14,368 nt of DNA from JANNGZ01 sp031404155 (GTDB lineage Bacteria; Pseudomonadota; Gammaproteobacteria; Burkholderiales; Burkholderiaceae_C): the NCBI GenBank assembly GCA_031404155.1, contig JANNGZ010000178.1:1-14368 (forward strand). Reading direction: 5' to 3'. Below are positions 6,692 to 14,368 of the stretch, piece by piece. The position numbers and the translations under genes are program-made. The number at the start of each line of letters is the position of its first letter. Position 1 is the stretch's first letter. The notes under the pieces are model-generated. The model saw only the letters and a list, made by a program, of their open reading frames with translations, had not been told where the DNA came from and did no database searches.

Positions 6692-7423
6692 CTAGGGCCC
6701 CTGGAAAGCGCCCGCGCGCAGCGTCACCACCAGCGTGTCGCGCACGCCCGCCACGCCGGCTGCTTCGGGCTGGATCGGCGTGGTCTCGTGGATCACCCGC
6801 GCATCGTCGAGCAGCAGCGTGGTGCCGGGCTCCTGCATCGTGAAGCGCAGACCGCTCGGGCCCGCGGCGTCGAAGACCCGGGTTTCACCGCCCTTCACCG
6901 CCTGGCGGCGCACCAGCATCACCGCCACCAGGTCGACACCGTCGCGATGGGCGCCCTCGGGCGTCGGCCGGCCGATGCCGCCGGCGGTGTCGATGCGGAA
7001 CTGGTGCGCTTCGACGAACCAGGTTTGCGCGCCGCGCAACGCACTCGCCCGCGCGCCGAGCATCACGAGCAGGCGGTGCCATGAGGCGTCGGCCACCAGA
7101 TCGGGCTCGACGGGTTCGAACCAGCGCTCGATGCCGCCATGCAGTGCGTTGTATTCCACCGGCTGCCAATGGGCGCGGTGCGCGACGGGGGCCAGCGAGT
7201 CGCCGTCGAGCACAAAACAGGCATGGCGGCGGCGCCGGTAGTGGCCGCCGTCGCGCAGGTGCGCGTCCGGCGGCAGGCGGTTCCAACTCGGCCACCAGGA
7301 GGCCAGCGTCTCGCCGCTCGGGCCCGACAGCGCCGCCAAGTCGGCAGGTGCAAGCACCGCGTGGCCCCGGGCGCGCAGCGCGCGGTCGATCTCGGCGCGG
7401 GGGGTGATCGGCGGCGCCAGCAT
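6692..7423 (-). CDS. 2-oxoglutarate/Fe(II)-dependent dioxygenase (PF10014-type, amino-acid hydroxylase-like)
   Basis: This 243-residue protein resembles the 2OG-Fe dioxygenase family that includes Bacillus L-isoleucine 4-hydroxylase, which hydroxylates free amino acids while decarboxylating 2-oxoglutarate. The iron triad is visible: His159 and Asp161 in PEGAHRDGVDLV, and His212 in ARVIHETTP. Arg228 (VRDTLVV) is suited to bind 2-oxoglutarate. The segment LVRRQAVKGGETRVF is typical of the group. ATG 7423 is preferred because GAGG lies about 7 bases upstream; an in-frame GTG at 7435 would add four residues but has no ribosome binding site. It starts 52 bases downstream of the methionine synthase gene on the same strand. 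That suggests a linked function, possibly hydroxylation of a sulfur or branched-chain amino acid, but the substrate is inference. Confidence 0.85.
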   Translation of the reverse strand: MLAPPITPRAEIDRALRARGHAVLAPADLAALSGPSGETLASWWPSWNRLPPDAHLRDGGHYRRRRHACFVLDGDSLAPVAHRAHWQPVEYNALHGGIERWFEPVEPDLVADASWHRLLVMLGARASALRGAQTWFVEAHQFRIDTAGGIGRPTPEGAHRDGVDLVAVMLVRRQAVKGGETRVFDAAGPSGLRFTMQEPGTTLLLDDARVIHETTPIQPEAAGVAGVRDTLVVTLRAGAFQGP

Positions 7424-7475
7424 CACGAACCTCACTTGCAGCGGCGATGGTGCCGACGCCGTCGCGGCGGCGGTT

Positions 7476-8495
7476 TCAGCGGTAGCGCTCGCGTGCCAGC
7501 GCGGCGCCGGCGGCGAGTGCCTTGAGCTTGGCCTCGGCCACCGCGCGGTCCATCGGCGCCAGGCCGCAGTTGGTGCAGGCGATCAGCCGCTGCTTGGGCA
7601 CGAACTGCAGCGCCCGGCCGATCGTGTCGGCCACTTCCGCGGGCGTTTCGATGGTGTCGCTGGCCACGTCGATCACGCCGACCATCACGTCCTTGCCCTC
7701 GAGCAGGGCCATCAGGTCCGCCGGCACATGCGAGTGAAAACACTCCAGCGAGACCTGGTCGATCGAACTTGCCGCGAGCGCGGGGAACACCTGCTCGTAT
7801 TGGCGCCACTCGCCGCCCAGCGTGTTCTTCCAGTCGTTGTTGGCCTTGATGCCATAGCCGTAGCAGATGTGGACGGCCGTGGTGCAGGTGAGCCCCTGCG
7901 CCGCGCGCTCCAGCGCACGCACGCCCCAGTCGGCCGCGTCGGCCATGTAGACATTGAACGCCGGCTCGTCGAACTGCACGATGTCCACACCGTCGGCCTG
8001 CAAGGCCAGCGCTTCCTGGTTCAACAACTCGGCAAACGCGAAGGCCATCTTGACGCGGTCGCCATAAAACCGGTCGGCCACGGTGTCGACGATGGTCATC
8101 GGGCCGGGCAGGGTGAACTTGATCTTGCGCGTGGTGTTGGCCCGCAAGAAGCGCGCCTCGGTGGCATGCACCCGGCCCTTGAGCTTCAGCGCCGAAACCA
8201 CCTGCGGCACCATCGCCTTGTAGCGGTCGGCGCGGATGCCGATCTCGACCTTGTGCTCGAAGTCGATGCCCTCGACCTGCTCGAGGAAACCGTGCACAAA
8301 GTGCTGGCGGCTCTGCTCACCGTCGCCGATCACGCTCAAGCCCGCGTCTTCCTGTGCCTTGATCCACAGCCGCGTGGCGTCCAGCTTGGCCTGCGCAAGC
8401 GCGGCGCCTTCGCCCTTCCACTGCGGCCAGAGTTTGTGGGTTTCGGCAAGCCACTCGGGCTTGGGCAGGCTGCCGGCGATGGCGGTGTCGAACAT
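7476..8495 (-). CDS. Short methionine synthase of the MetE-core (MesD-like) type
   Basis: The 339-residue protein corresponds only to the catalytic C-terminal barrel of cobalamin-independent methionine synthase MetE, without the N-terminal folate-binding half. The zinc ligands expected for homocysteine binding are all present: His209 and Cys211 (AVHICYGYG), Glu251 (SLECFHSH) and Cys310 (TNCGLAP). QFDEPAF (174-180) supplies acidic residues of the active site. AGSLPKP and GDGEQSRQHF near the start, and NNDWKNTLGGEWRQYE, look like the MesD group of folate-independent methionine synthases, which is reported to need the oxygenase-like protein MesX (DUF1852) and oxygen. No MesX is in view; the next gene is a 2OG dioxygenase. 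ATG 8495 gives the usual short N-terminus; ATG 8528 and GTG 8567 are in-frame alternatives. None has a strong ribosome binding site. Confidence 0.85.
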   Translation of the reverse strand: MFDTAIAGSLPKPEWLAETHKLWPQWKGEGAALAQAKLDATRLWIKAQEDAGLSVIGDGEQSRQHFVHGFLEQVEGIDFEHKVEIGIRADRYKAMVPQVVSALKLKGRVHATEARFLRANTTRKIKFTLPGPMTIVDTVADRFYGDRVKMAFAFAELLNQEALALQADGVDIVQFDEPAFNVYMADAADWGVRALERAAQGLTCTTAVHICYGYGIKANNDWKNTLGGEWRQYEQVFPALAASSIDQVSLECFHSHVPADLMALLEGKDVMVGVIDVASDTIETPAEVADTIGRALQFVPKQRLIACTNCGLAPMDRAVAEAKLKALAAGAALARERYR

Positions 8496-8617
8496 GGTGA
8501 GCGGCTCGGGTTGAAGAGGCGCAAGCATAGCGGTCGCGGCTTGGGCTGTTGCGTCTGCGCACGCCACACGCTCGCCCTGGCGATCGGGACTGCGTTGCGG
8601 CTGCGCGCCGTGCGCGG

Positions 8618-10441
8618 CTACCAGGTGTCGACGAAGCCACGCCGCTCGCGCAGTGGGCCCGCCGACGCCAACCCGCGCGCCAGCCAGCGGCGCGTGGCTG
8701 CCGGGTCGATCACATCGTCAATTTCGAGGTGGCTCGCCATGTTGCTCGCGCGCCCGCGTTCGATCGATTGCGCGAGCAGCTTGTCGAACAGGGCGTCGCG
8801 GTCGGTGTCCGCGGCGGCGGCGAGTTCCTTGCGGAAGCCCAGGCGCACCGCGCCCTCCAGGCCCATCGCGCCGAACTCGCCGCTGGGCCAGGCCACGGTG
8901 GCCACCGGCGCGTGGAAGTGGCCCGCGGTGAGCGCCATTGCGCCCAGGCCATAACCGCGGCGCAGCACCACGCTGAACACCGGCACGCGCAAGGCGGCGG
9001 CGTTGACGAACAGGCGCGCCGCCTTGCGCACCATCGCGGTCTGCTCGCTCGCCGGGCCGACCATGAAGCCGGGGGTGTCGACCAGCGTGAGCATTGGCAG
9101 CCCGAAGGCGTCGAGCAGCTGCATGAAACGCGCGAGCTTGTCGCAGGCCGGCGCGTCGAGCGCGCCGCCGAGGTGGCGCACGCAACTCGCGGCCACGCCC
9201 ACCGGCCGGCCTTCGACCCGCGCCAGCGCGGTCATCACGCCGAGGCCGAACTCGCGCCGCAGCTCCAGCACCGAGCCTTCGTCGCATAGCGTGTCGACGA
9301 TCGCGCGCACGTCGTACAGCGCGTTGCGGTTCTCCGGCACGGCGTGGCGCAGGCGGCGCTGGTCGGCCACCGAGAACTCCGCCAGGCGGCCCTGGAAGTA
9401 GCCGAGAACCTGCTTGGCCAACCGCACTGCTTCGGCTTCGTCCTCGACGGTCACGTCGATCACGCCGTTGGGACCGAGCACGCTGGAGGGGCCCACCTCG
9501 TCGGCCGCCACCACCCCGAGGCCACCGCCTTCGATCATCGCCGGCCCGCCCATGCCGATGCTGCTGGCGCGGGTGGCGATGATCACGTCGCTGCACCCCA
9601 GCAGCGCGGCGTTGCCGGCAAAACACCGTCCGGCCACGACGCCGACACGCGGCACCACGCCGGCGAGTGCGGCATAGCGCGCGAAGCTGGTGCAGTCCAG
9701 GCCGGCGACGATCGGCCAATCCACGTCGCCGGGCCGGCCGCCGCCGCCTTCGGCAAACAGCACCACCGGCAAGCGCTGGCGGTCGGCGATGTCGAGCAGG
9801 CGGTCGGCCTTGGCATGGTTGAACACACCCTGCGTGCCGGCGAGCACGCTGTAGTCGTAGGCCAGCACCGCACAGCGCGACGCCGCCTCACCGAAGGCCG
9901 CTGCGTTGACCTGGCCGGTGCCGGTGATCAGGCCGTCGGCGGGGGTGTTGGCGCGCAGGTCGTCCAGCGTGCGCCGGCTGCGTTGCGCGGCCACCGCCAG
10001 CGCGCCGTATTCGACGAAGCTGCCTTCGTCGAGCAGGTCGGCGACGTTTTCGCGCGCGCTGCGCAGGCCTTGCGTGTGGCGTTTGGAAATCACCGTGGGG
10101 CGGGCGGCGTCGGTGGTCAGCGCTTGCAGCGCGAGCACCTGCGCCAGGTCGGCGCGCGGCGTGTCGAGGTCCAACGCAGCGGCCGGAACTGCGCCGACCA
10201 GCGCCACCGCGCCCGGCTCGAAGGCCACCAGCGCCTGGTCCACCTGGACCACATCACCCACCGCCACATGCAGCGCCGCCACACGGCCGGCGCCGGGGGC
10301 TTCGAGCGGCACCTCCATCTTCATCGACTCGATCAGCAGCAGCACGCGGCCCGAGGCCACCGCGTCGCCGCTTTGCACCTCAATCGCGATCACGCTGCCG
10401 TGCACCGGCGAAGTCAGTTCGCGTCGGCTCATCGCTTGCAT
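8618..10441 (-). CDS. Biotinyl-domain/carboxyltransferase fusion of an acyl-CoA carboxylase
   Basis: The 607-residue protein begins with a biotin carboxyl-carrier domain (about 8-76), with the biotinylation motif ESMKMEVP and Lys41. An alanine-rich linker leads to a full carboxyltransferase of about 500 residues with both crotonase-like halves. In the first half are GLITGTGQVN, DYSVLAGTQG, FAEGGGGRPGD and IGMGGPAMIEGGG. In the second half are VEGRPVGVAA, LVDTPGFMVGP, VVLRRGYGLGAMA and WPSGEFGAMGLEGAV. Such enzymes move CO2 from carboxybiotin to an acyl-CoA. The biotin carboxylase that must charge the biotin is not in this window. The acyl-CoA (acetyl, propionyl, methylcrotonyl or other) cannot be assigned. 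Start: ATG 10441 has AAGG six bases upstream; ATG 10432 (three codons shorter) is possible. The gene is divergent from the oxidoreductase gene at 10595 and leads the minus-strand cluster. Confidence 0.87.
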   Translation of the reverse strand: MQAMSRRELTSPVHGSVIAIEVQSGDAVASGRVLLLIESMKMEVPLEAPGAGRVAALHVAVGDVVQVDQALVAFEPGAVALVGAVPAAALDLDTPRADLAQVLALQALTTDAARPTVISKRHTQGLRSARENVADLLDEGSFVEYGALAVAAQRSRRTLDDLRANTPADGLITGTGQVNAAAFGEAASRCAVLAYDYSVLAGTQGVFNHAKADRLLDIADRQRLPVVLFAEGGGGRPGDVDWPIVAGLDCTSFARYAALAGVVPRVGVVAGRCFAGNAALLGCSDVIIATRASSIGMGGPAMIEGGGLGVVAADEVGPSSVLGPNGVIDVTVEDEAEAVRLAKQVLGYFQGRLAEFSVADQRRLRHAVPENRNALYDVRAIVDTLCDEGSVLELRREFGLGVMTALARVEGRPVGVAASCVRHLGGALDAPACDKLARFMQLLDAFGLPMLTLVDTPGFMVGPASEQTAMVRKAARLFVNAAALRVPVFSVVLRRGYGLGAMALTAGHFHAPVATVAWPSGEFGAMGLEGAVRLGFRKELAAAADTDRDALFDKLLAQSIERGRASNMASHLEIDDVIDPAATRRWLARGLASAGPLRERRGFVDTW

Positions 10442-10594
10442 GCCTTGCCTTGGAAATTCATCGGCGCACGATAGCGCACGGCAGCACCGGTGGCCTGACG
10501 CTCGCGCGGCGCCGATGAGACGCCGTCGGGACGCCCACCCGCTGCGCCGCTCGCTACGATCCACGCCTTCGCCCACCGAAACCCAAGGCCCGCC
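10442..10594. promoter_or_regulatory. Divergent intergenic region, presumed promoters for both flanking genes
   Basis: The two flanking genes are transcribed away from each other, so this 153-base gap should carry both promoters. On the plus strand TACGAT at 10555-10560 is a possible -10 box, but no good -35 lies at 17 bases. I see no clear operator. The assignment rests mainly on gene orientation. Confidence 0.35.
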
Positions 10595-11659
10595 ATGAAC
10601 ACCAGCACCGCCGTCGTCAACACCCAGGTCCGCCTCGCCACCCGCCCGGTGGGGCTGCCCACCCGCGCCAACTGGCAGTTCACCGAAGAGCCGGTGGGCG
10701 ACGCGCCCGAGGGCGGCGTGCTGGTCCAGGTGTTGTACCTCTCGCTGGACCCGGCGATGCGCGGCTGGATGAACGAAGGCAAGAGCTACATCAAGCCGGT
10801 GGCGCTCGGCGAGGTGATGCGCGCCAGCGGGGTCGGCCGCGTCGTCGCGTCGCGCCACCCCGGCTATGCGGTGGGCGACGCGGTCACCGGCGCGTTTGGC
10901 GTGCAGGCGTATTGCGCGCCGGCCGCCGACGAGGTGGGTCGGGTGGGGCTCGCGAAGATCGACTTGGCGCTCGGCTCCTGGACGCAGTGGCTCAACGTGC
11001 TCGGCATGCCCGGCATGACCGGCTACTTCGGCTTGCTGGATGTCGGTCAGCCCAAGGCCGGCGAGACGGTGGTGGTGTCGGGCGCGGCCGGCGCGGTGGG
11101 GCAGACGGTGGGCCAGATCGCCAAGCTCAAAGGCTGCCGCGTGGTCGGCATTGCCGGCGGCCCGGCCAAGTGCGAATGGGTGGTCAAGGAACTCGGCTTC
11201 GACGCCTGCATCGACTACAAGGCGCCGGCGCCCGAGGGTGTGCCGCGCTGGAGCGCGGTGCGCGAAGGCCTCAAGCAGCATTGCGCCGGCGGTGTCGATG
11301 TCTACTTCGACAACGTCGGCGGCGACATCCTCGACGCGGCGCTGGCGCGGCTGAACCGCAAGGCGCGCATCGTGATCTGCGGCGCGATCAGCGTCTACAA
11401 CACCACCACGCCGCCGCCGGGGCCGAAGAACTACATGGCGCTGCTGGTGAACCGCGCGCGCATGGAAGGCATGGTGGTGTTCGACTATGCCGAGCGTTTC
11501 CCCGAGGCGATTGCCGAGATGTCCGGGCACTTGGCTGCCGGGCGCATGAAGAGCAAGGAGGACGTGGTGCAGGGGCTCGCGAATTTCCCCGAGGCCTTGC
11601 TCAAACTCTTCAACGGCGAGAACTTCGGCAAGCTGTGTTTGCAGGTGGGCGACGCCTGA
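10595..11659 (+). CDS. NADP-dependent oxidoreductase of the CurA/PTGR (leukotriene B4 dehydrogenase-like) family
   Basis: A 354-residue medium-chain reductase without zinc ligands. The N-terminal GroES-like catalytic domain contains LSLDPAMRGWM (about 49-59), a family hallmark. GMPGMTGYFGLL (about 138-148) and the Rossmann glycine motif GAAGAVGQ (163-170) lead the cofactor domain; DVYFDNVGG and ICGAISVYN follow. Relatives reduce the double bond of alpha,beta-unsaturated ketones or aldehydes with NADPH, as in curcumin reductase CurA and prostaglandin reductase, so detoxification of reactive enones is likely. The length is slightly above the usual ~335-345 because of a short N-terminal extension. 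AAGG six bases upstream supports the ATG. It is separated by 129 bases from the receptor gene downstream on the same strand, which may have its own promoter. Confidence 0.9.
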   Translation: MNTSTAVVNTQVRLATRPVGLPTRANWQFTEEPVGDAPEGGVLVQVLYLSLDPAMRGWMNEGKSYIKPVALGEVMRASGVGRVVASRHPGYAVGDAVTGAFGVQAYCAPAADEVGRVGLAKIDLALGSWTQWLNVLGMPGMTGYFGLLDVGQPKAGETVVVSGAAGAVGQTVGQIAKLKGCRVVGIAGGPAKCEWVVKELGFDACIDYKAPAPEGVPRWSAVREGLKQHCAGGVDVYFDNVGGDILDAALARLNRKARIVICGAISVYNTTTPPPGPKNYMALLVNRARMEGMVVFDYAERFPEAIAEMSGHLAAGRMKSKEDVVQGLANFPEALLKLFNGENFGKLCLQVGDA

Positions 11660-11788
11660 GATTCTCTCTGCCGCGTTGCGCTCGAACCACGGCGCGGCGG
11701 CGAGTGAGGGTGTGCCAGAGGTGGCAACTCGGGGCGCCGCGGGCAGACTGCGCGGCTTCGAACACCGCGCCACCGCAGGAGAGCCGCC

Positions 11789-14191
11789 ATGCCCACCCCG
11801 AAGACGCCGACGCTCGCGCACCGCCACACCCTCGTTGCCGCTGCCGCGCTGTCGATGCTCGCCGCGCCGGGCCCGGCGCAAGCGCAGACGCCGGCCGCAG
11901 GCGACAACAGCGCCGAGCGCATCACCATCATCGGCTCGCGCCGCGCCGCGGCGAGTACCTCGGCCACCGACACCATGGCGCCGGTGGACATCTACTCGCT
12001 GACCAAGGCGGCCGAGGGCGGCGGCCAGTTCGACCTGGCGCAGACGCTGCAATTCGTCTCGCCCTCGTTCAACTCCACGCGTCAGACCGGCGCCGACGGT
12101 GCCGACCTGATCGACTCGGCTGCGCTGCGCGGCCTCGGCTCGGACCAGACCCTGGTGCTGGTCAACGGCAAGCGCCGCCACTCGGTGTCGCTGGTGAACA
12201 TTTTTGGCGCGCGCAACCGCGGCGCCACCGGCACCGACATGAATGCCCTGCCGATGCTGGCGATCGACAACGTGCAGGTGCTGCGCGACGGCGCCGCGGC
12301 GCAGTACGGCTCGGACGCTATCGCCGGGGTGATCAACATCGTGCTGAAAAAACGCGCCGGCTGCGAGGGTGTCGCGGGTTACGGCCAGTACTCCGCGGGC
12401 GACGGCAAGAACGGCTTGCTCAGCGCCTACTGCGGCTTCAGGCTCGGCGAGGGCACGCTCGGCATCACCGGCGAATGGCTCGAGCGCGGCCGCTCCAACC
12501 GCGCCGAGCCGGGCAACCCGCGGATCATCGGCGACACCAAGGTGCGCAACCAGACGCTCTACCTCAACGGCGAATTGCCGCTCGGCGCCGGCACGCTCTA
12601 CGCCACCGCGGGCGTGCAGGACCGCGACGCCTCGTCGGCGGCCTTTGCGCGTGGCGGCATCGGCTCGGGCGACATCCCCTCGCGCAACTCGGCCGCGATG
12701 TACCCCGACGGTTTCGTGCCCTTCATCAACGGCGATATCGAAGACCGCTACGGCATCCTCGGCTGGCGTTCCGCCTTCGGCGGCTGGGCGCTGGACTTGT
12801 CGCAGACCTACGGCTCGAACAAGCTGCGCTACAACATCAGCCGCACGCTCAACGCGTCGATCGCCAACCAGGATTTGCTCAATGGCGGGCCGGGCGTGAG
12901 CGCCGCGCAGTTCGACGCCGGCGGCTTCGGCTTCTCGCAGTCGACCACCAACTTCGATATCAGCCGCTTCTTCCCGACGCTGCTCGGCGGCAGCAACATC
13001 GCCTTCGGCGCCGAATACCGGCGCGAGCGCTACAACATTGCCGCCGGTGAAACCGGCTCCTATGTCGACGCCGACGGCGTGGGCTTCGGCGGCAACGCCG
13101 GCAGCCAGGGCTTCCCCGGCTTCCAGCCCGCCGACGAAACCAACAAGAGCCGCAGCAGCAAGGCAATTTATGCCGAGATCGAATCGCAACTGACGCCGCT
13201 GCTCGGTGCCCAGGTGGCGCTGCGCAGCGAGCGCTACAGCGACTTCGGCAGCACCACCAACGGCAAGCTCGCCGCCAGCTTCAAGCTCAGCCCCGATGTG
13301 CTGCTGCGCGGCGCAGCGAGCACCGGCTTTCGCGCACCCAGCCTGCAGCAGGTGCACTTTTCGTCGACCTTCACCGACTTCATCAGCGGCGTGCCGCTGG
13401 ACGTGGTGCTGGCGCCCAACGGCGGCGTGATCGCCAACGCGGCCGGCATCCCCAGGCTCAAGGAAGAGACCTCGAAGAACCTCACGCTCGGTGCCACCTT
13501 CAAACCCGCCGCCGGCTGGGCGGTGACGGCCGACCTCTACCACATTGAGATCCGCGACCGCATCGTGCTCTCGGGCCGCTTCGACGCGAGCAACTACCCG
13601 GCGCTCGGCACCATCCTGCAAAACCTGGGTGTCGGCCAGGCGCAGTTCTTCGTCAATTCGGTGGACACCCGCACGCAAGGCCTGGACCTGACCGTGTCGC
13701 ACAAGATGCAGTTCGGCGGCGGCAACCTGGCCAGCTTCCTCGCCTTCAACCGCAGCCGCACCAAGGTCACCGCGATCCATGCGCCGCCGGCGCTGGCCGG
13801 CTTCGAGGACGTGCTGCTCTCCGAGCGTGAACGCCTGTTCCTGGAGCAGGGCGGGCCGAGCACCAAGGCCACGCTGGCCTTCGAGTTCAACCGCGGCGCC
13901 TGGACCACCGACTTCAAGATCATTCACTTCGGCGAACAGACGCTCGGCACTTTCTCCGGTACCGCTAACGGCGTGCCCAACGCGCGCTACGCGCCGAAGA
14001 CTTCGGCCGACCTGGCCTTCACGGTGGATGTGAACAAGGCGACAAAATTCAGCTTCGGCGGCAACAACATCCTCAACGTCAAGCCGAGCCGGCAGGACCC
14101 GAACGAAACCGACAACGGCTTCGTCCACGACAGCGTGCAGTTCGGGCTCAACGGCGCGTCCTACTTCGCGCGCCTGCATCTGAAGTTCTGA
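11789..14191 (+). CDS. TonB-dependent outer-membrane receptor
   Basis: An 800-residue receptor for energised uptake of a large or scarce nutrient across the outer membrane. The signal peptide ends around PAQAQ (about 32). ERITIIGSR (43-51) occupies the place of a TonB box. The plug domain (about 60-180) contains LIDSAALRGLGSDQTLVLVN, GKRRH, and IDNVQVLRDGAAAQYGSDAI followed by AGVINIVLKK. The beta-barrel follows with many alternating aromatic strands and ends in the terminal Phe (LHLKF) required for barrel assembly. The late motif ASTGFRAPSLQQVHF is typical of the family. No FecR/sigma-factor pair, ExbBD or binding protein is adjacent, and no N-terminal signalling extension is present. The ligand (siderophore, cobalamin, sugar or aromatic) cannot be stated. 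Start: AGGAGAG about 7 bases upstream. Confidence 0.92.
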   Translation: MPTPKTPTLAHRHTLVAAAALSMLAAPGPAQAQTPAAGDNSAERITIIGSRRAAASTSATDTMAPVDIYSLTKAAEGGGQFDLAQTLQFVSPSFNSTRQTGADGADLIDSAALRGLGSDQTLVLVNGKRRHSVSLVNIFGARNRGATGTDMNALPMLAIDNVQVLRDGAAAQYGSDAIAGVINIVLKKRAGCEGVAGYGQYSAGDGKNGLLSAYCGFRLGEGTLGITGEWLERGRSNRAEPGNPRIIGDTKVRNQTLYLNGELPLGAGTLYATAGVQDRDASSAAFARGGIGSGDIPSRNSAAMYPDGFVPFINGDIEDRYGILGWRSAFGGWALDLSQTYGSNKLRYNISRTLNASIANQDLLNGGPGVSAAQFDAGGFGFSQSTTNFDISRFFPTLLGGSNIAFGAEYRRERYNIAAGETGSYVDADGVGFGGNAGSQGFPGFQPADETNKSRSSKAIYAEIESQLTPLLGAQVALRSERYSDFGSTTNGKLAASFKLSPDVLLRGAASTGFRAPSLQQVHFSSTFTDFISGVPLDVVLAPNGGVIANAAGIPRLKEETSKNLTLGATFKPAAGWAVTADLYHIEIRDRIVLSGRFDASNYPALGTILQNLGVGQAQFFVNSVDTRTQGLDLTVSHKMQFGGGNLASFLAFNRSRTKVTAIHAPPALAGFEDVLLSERERLFLEQGGPSTKATLAFEFNRGAWTTDFKIIHFGEQTLGTFSGTANGVPNARYAPKTSADLAFTVDVNKATKFSFGGNNILNVKPSRQDPNETDNGFVHDSVQFGLNGASYFARLHLKF

Positions 14192-14251
14192 GCGCGCCCA
14201 AGGCCGCCGACTCGCGGCGTCCGCCCCCCGAGGGGGGAGCAAGGAAACTTG
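14192..14251. repeat. Multi-hairpin intergenic repeat, copy 2
   Basis: Immediately after the receptor stop codon come GCCGC/GCGGC (14203-14218), C6-GA-G6 (14224-14237) and CAAG-GAAA-CTTG (14240-14251). The lead-in and the GTCCGCCCCCCGAGGGGG core match the copy at 2779-2856; the third hairpin differs in length. It may act in ending receptor transcription. From 14252 to the window end (14368) there is GC-rich sequence in which I see no supported gene. Confidence 0.65.
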
Positions 14252-14368
14252 GGACGGCCCGGCGTTTCCGAGCGGCAGCGCCGGCGGCCGCGCAGCGGTT
14301 GGCCGGGCGCGCTCCGCCGCTGCGTCTCATTACCTCGCCCTTGGCGCGGCGCCCCATTCGTTCACGGT

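Noticed and set aside
5221..6843. 540-codon plus-strand frame opposite the S10 peptidase
   Set aside because: It is antisense to a peptidase with all catalytic residues, and has no domain or signal of its own.
7404..8954. 516-codon plus-strand frame opposite the methionine synthase
   Set aside because: It is antisense to a gene with intact zinc ligands; His/Arg/Val/Gly-rich shadow translation.
10429..10461. Ten-codon minus-strand frame (MNFQGKACKR) whose TGA overlaps ATG 10432 of the carboxyltransferase as ATGA
   Set aside because: It has no ribosome binding site and no conservation evidence; the overlap may be chance, though it would favour the 10432 start if real.
10912..13050. 712-codon plus-strand frame spanning the end of the oxidoreductase and much of the receptor
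   Set aside because: It is an out-of-frame shadow of two well-supported genes, made almost only of Arg, Gly, Ala and Cys.
10442..14242. Minus-strand open frame continuing about 1,260 codons upstream of the carboxyltransferase
   Set aside because: It is antisense to the oxidoreductase and TonB receptor genes, has low-complexity Arg/Ala/Val/Gly composition and no recognisable domain. It stays open because of the GC-rich third codon positions of the plus-strand genes.

Overview
The window is GC-rich, densely coded DNA. Gene content and style suggest a betaproteobacterium of the order Burkholderiales (Rubrivivax/Leptothrix/Methylibium-like). The pointers are RluA, S10-peptidase and acyl-CoA carboxylase protein types familiar from that group, a multi-hairpin repeat with a C6-GA-G5/6 core of the kind scattered in those genomes, and a truncated cobST locus. 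The assignment is inference from remembered protein families; no search was run.

Left edge (1-1000): a scarred region. It holds the end of a probable LysR-type regulator with its terminator, then lower-GC non-coding DNA ending in the ribosome binding site, start codon and about 22 codons of what looks like a tyrosine recombinase. That fragment runs directly into the antisense strand of a broken cobT. The end of cobS is joined to cobT by an ATGA overlap. Both cobaltochelatase genes are fragments.

1015-2355: a minus-strand secreted lipoprotein with a twin-arginine plus lipobox leader and an internally duplicated domain, followed by a strong terminator. A palindrome and a long inverted repeat lie in the gap upstream of it.

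2356-4995 (plus strand): a cupin protein, a multi-hairpin repeat, RluA pseudouridine synthase, an exported intradiol dioxygenase and a sepiapterin-reductase-like SDR. These share orientation but no evident pathway.

5089-10441 (minus strand): four genes with gaps of 52-122 bases, possibly one transcript. In transcription order they are a biotinyl-domain/carboxyltransferase fusion, a short MetE-core methionine synthase of the MesD type, a PF10014-type 2-oxoglutarate/Fe(II) dioxygenase and a cytoplasmic-looking S10 peptidase. The methionine synthase beside an iron oxygenase is the most interesting context here, because MesD enzymes are reported to depend on an oxygenase-like partner (MesX) that is not visible in this window.

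10595-14368 (plus strand): a CurA/PTGR-type NADP-dependent oxidoreductase, a full-length TonB-dependent outer-membrane receptor, and a second copy of the multi-hairpin repeat. I found no CRISPR array, tRNA, rRNA or intact mobile element.
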